From Alteracholeplasma palmae J233 (GTDB lineage: Bacteria; Bacillota_I; Bacilli_A; Acholeplasmatales; Acholeplasmataceae): 64,000 nt of DNA. The notes under the pieces were generated by a model. It ran no database searches. It was not told the origin of the DNA and saw only the letters and a program-made list of their open reading frames with translations. The position numbers and the translations under genes are program-made. The stretch spans positions 496,001-560,000 of the forward strand of contig NC_022538.1 of assembly GCF_000968055.1 (NCBI RefSeq). Direction: 5' to 3'. Shown piece after piece: positions 62,012 to 64,000 of this stretch (positions are counted from its first letter, which is position 1; each line of letters starts with the position of its first letter).

Positions 62012-63322
62012 ATGAACAAAAAATATTTTGGAACAGACGGCATTAGAGGCGTTGCTTTTTCTAAACTCAATTCTGAATTAGCGTTTAGAGTGGGAATAGC
62101 AATTGCTAAGGTCTTTAAACCTGAGACAATAGTAATTGGTCAGGACACAAGAAAATCATCTAATATGCTTGCATATAGCGTTGCTTTAGGGGCATCAACA
62201 TTAGGTGTATCAGTAAAATTAGCAGAAGTAGTATCAACACCAATGTTAGCTTACTACTCAAAAGAAAAAAATATGATAGGGGTAATGATTACAGCTTCTC
62301 ATAACCCATATCAAGATAACGGTATTAAAATATTTAAATACGGATATAAGATGCTTGATGAGGAAGAACTAGCTGTAGAAAAAATAATTGATGAAGCCAT
62401 TTCTATTAGTGATGCTAATTTAGGGTTAGTTACTTTAACAAACGAAGTTACTGAGATTTATGAAGCATATTACGAAACACTTCATTTACCTCAAACCAAT
62501 TTAAAAATCGCAATCGATACAGCAAATGGGGCAACTTATAAAATAGCGCCTAGAATGTTCTCTAATTACTCAAATAATTATTATCAAATAGGTAATATTC
62601 CAGATGGAGAAAATATTAATTTAAATGTAGGTTCTACGCACTTAGATGCTATTATAGAAAAAGTAAAAGAAACAAAGTCAGACCTAGGTTTTAGTTATGA
62701 TGGTGATGGCGATCGTATTTTAGTAGTCGACCAAAATAAAGTATATGATGGTGATATGATTATTTATATTATTGCTAAATATTTAAAAGAAAAGAATTTA
62801 TTAAAAAAAGATACAGTCGTTTTAACTAAAATGAGTAATCCAGGTATTATCAAATCATTTAACAAACTAGGCATTAAAGTATCACTAACAGATGTCGGTG
62901 ATAAGTACGTATCAAATGAAATTATGACAAATGGATACTCAATTGGTGGAGAAAATTCAGGACACATTATCTTAAATGATTTATTGCCATCAGGAGATGG
63001 TGTACTTGTTTCCTTATTTATTACAAAGATTTTAACAGAAAGTAAAATGACTTTAGCATCATATACAAAAGATCTTGAAATTTACCCTCAAAAGTTAATC
63101 AATATTAAAAATGTAGACACAAATATACTTTCACATAAAGATATTATAAATGCTTTAGAAGAAGCCAAAAAAGAACTAGGAGAAGATTCACTACTTTTAG
63201 TAAGAAAAAGTGGTACAGAGCCATTAGTTAGAGTAACAGTTAGTCATAAAGATGAATTAGTATTAAACAAAGTTATTACAAAACTAGTAGACTTAATTAC
63301 TAAGTTAGGAGCCTTAAAATGA
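62012..63322 (+). CDS. glmM: Phosphoglucosamine mutase GlmM
   Basis: A 436-residue phosphohexomutase that converts glucosamine-6-phosphate to glucosamine-1-phosphate. It has the start FGTDGIRG, active serine motif TASHNPYQDNGIK, metal loop DGDGDRI, sugar-binding GGENSGHI, and phosphate-binding RKSGTEPLVRV. AGGGAG lies before the ATG. The stop overlaps the glmU start (ATGA). The TGA stop supports the standard code. Confidence 0.96.
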   Translation: MNKKYFGTDGIRGVAFSKLNSELAFRVGIAIAKVFKPETIVIGQDTRKSSNMLAYSVALGASTLGVSVKLAEVVSTPMLAYYSKEKNMIGVMITASHNPYQDNGIKIFKYGYKMLDEEELAVEKIIDEAISISDANLGLVTLTNEVTEIYEAYYETLHLPQTNLKIAIDTANGATYKIAPRMFSNYSNNYYQIGNIPDGENINLNVGSTHLDAIIEKVKETKSDLGFSYDGDGDRILVVDQNKVYDGDMIIYIIAKYLKEKNLLKKDTVVLTKMSNPGIIKSFNKLGIKVSLTDVGDKYVSNEIMTNGYSIGGENSGHIILNDLLPSGDGVLVSLFITKILTESKMTLASYTKDLEIYPQKLINIKNVDTNILSHKDIINALEEAKKELGEDSLLLVRKSGTEPLVRVTVSHKDELVLNKVITKLVDLITKLGALK

Positions 63323-64000
63323 AAAATTATGCATTAGTGCTTGCTGCTGGAAAAGGAACTAGAATGAAAACAGACATTCCTAAAGTTGCTTTCCCTATTT
63401 TAAAAAAACCTATGATTGAATACATTGTTGAAAATATTGAAAAATCAGTAGTAGATGAAACAGTATTAGTCTTAGGATATAAAAGAGAGTATATTGAAGA
63501 AATCTTAGGAAATAGATCTAGTTATGTTTATCAAGAAGAACAACTTGGAACAGGACATGCTGCTATGCAAGCAACTAACTATTTTAAAGATAAAAAAGGA
63601 AATACATTTATCATGCCTGGCGATGTTCCATTAATTTGGTATAAAGATATTAATAAAATGTTTTTAGCCCATGAAGAAAATGGAAACGACCTAACAGTAG
63701 TTACAGCCATTTATGACAATCCAAAATCATATGGTAGAATTGTTAGAAACGCACAAGGTGCGATTCAAGCAATTGTAGAAGAAAATGATTGTAATGAATA
63801 CCAAAAAACAATTAAAGAAATTAATACAGGAATTTATATTGTTAATAATGAAAAATTCTTTCCTTTACTAGAAAAATTAGAAAAAAACCCTAAAAAAGGT
63901 GAGTACTATATTACTGATATGATTGCCCTAATGAAAAAAGATTATAAAGTCGGAACATACACAGTGAAAAACAATAGTCTAGTTATGGGAGTTAATGATT
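63319..64000 (+). CDS. glmU: UDP-GlcNAc pyrophosphorylase GlmU, N-terminal part (runs off the window)
   Basis: The first 227 residues of a nucleotidyltransferase are visible. They include LAAGKGTRMKTDIPKV (the pyrophosphorylase signature), QLGTGHAAM, MPGDVPLI, VEENDCN and EINTGIYI. GlmU makes GlcNAc-1-P and then UDP-GlcNAc. Whether the C-terminal acetyltransferase (left-handed beta helix) is present cannot be seen. ATG 63319 overlaps the glmM stop by four bases. Confidence 0.93.
   Translation, partial: MKNYALVLAAGKGTRMKTDIPKVAFPILKKPMIEYIVENIEKSVVDETVLVLGYKREYIEEILGNRSSYVYQEEQLGTGHAAMQATNYFKDKKGNTFIMPGDVPLIWYKDINKMFLAHEENGNDLTVVTAIYDNPKSYGRIVRNAQGAIQAIVEENDCNEYQKTIKEINTGIYIVNNEKFFPLLEKLEKNPKKGEYYITDMIALMKKDYKVGTYTVKNNSLVMGVND

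Noticed and set aside
1-64000. Mycoplasma-type code with TGA as tryptophan
   Set aside because: The conserved genes read through with TGG for Trp, and several end at TGA in the expected place (trmB, glmM, MATE).

Overview
The window is a low-GC, standard-code segment of a Mollicutes chromosome, most likely from an Acholeplasma-like organism (family Acholeplasmataceae). In the readings made here TGG encodes Trp and TGA acts only as a stop (for example trmB, glmM and the MATE gene), which argues against Mycoplasma or Spiroplasma. Firmicute-type regulation is present: a T-box before thrS, an N-terminally extended L27 with its Prp protease, a DnaB/DnaI-type helicase loader, and many intrinsic terminators. 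The species cannot be named from the sequence alone.

Positions 1-26800 are mostly conserved housekeeping genes on the + strand: a giant Sel1-repeat protein, topA, a possible C-rich small RNA, tpx, ftsY-ylxM-ffh, polA-mutM-coaE-dnaB-dnaI, a DUF308 membrane protein, T-box-thrS, an ABC-2 exporter pair, a cysteine-free Mrp ATPase, radC, an Smr-domain protein, a DUF697 membrane protein and rplU-prp-rpmA-obg. On the minus strand at 26829-30251 lies a very long coiled-coil gene that is split by two compensating frameshifts. Then come ruvA-ruvB-queA, a convergent uppP, and a run of overlapping genes (EIIB-like membrane protein, HPr, DUF368, trmB, M42 peptidase, aldo/keto reductase, MATE).

Positions 39375-53660 form a galacturonate/oligogalacturonide locus. 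The first unit is uxaB-uxaA-uxaC. The second begins at a promoter surrounded by palindromes and cre-like sites. It encodes a small membrane protein, two LplB/YtcP-type sugar permeases, a 700-residue lipoprotein binding protein, three unrecognised membrane proteins, a MalK/MsmX-type ATPase and a GH28 polygalacturonase without a signal peptide. The inferred logic is that pectin fragments are imported intact, cut to galacturonate in the cytoplasm, and converted by UxaC, UxaB and UxaA to 2-keto-3-deoxygluconate. This suggests contact with plant material.

Positions 53660-61000 look like an acquired island. A complete IS1182-type transposase gene lies on the minus strand. Next is a 1722-residue, membrane-anchored, helical-repeat surface protein. 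Directly after its stop codon is a decayed copy, in the opposite orientation, of the end of the same insertion sequence, so the giant gene is bracketed by inverted IS copies. The window ends with nagB-glmM-glmU (glmU runs off the edge), an amino-sugar operon leading towards UDP-GlcNAc. Its upstream region carries three operator-like palindromes.

No rRNA, tRNA or CRISPR array was recognised.
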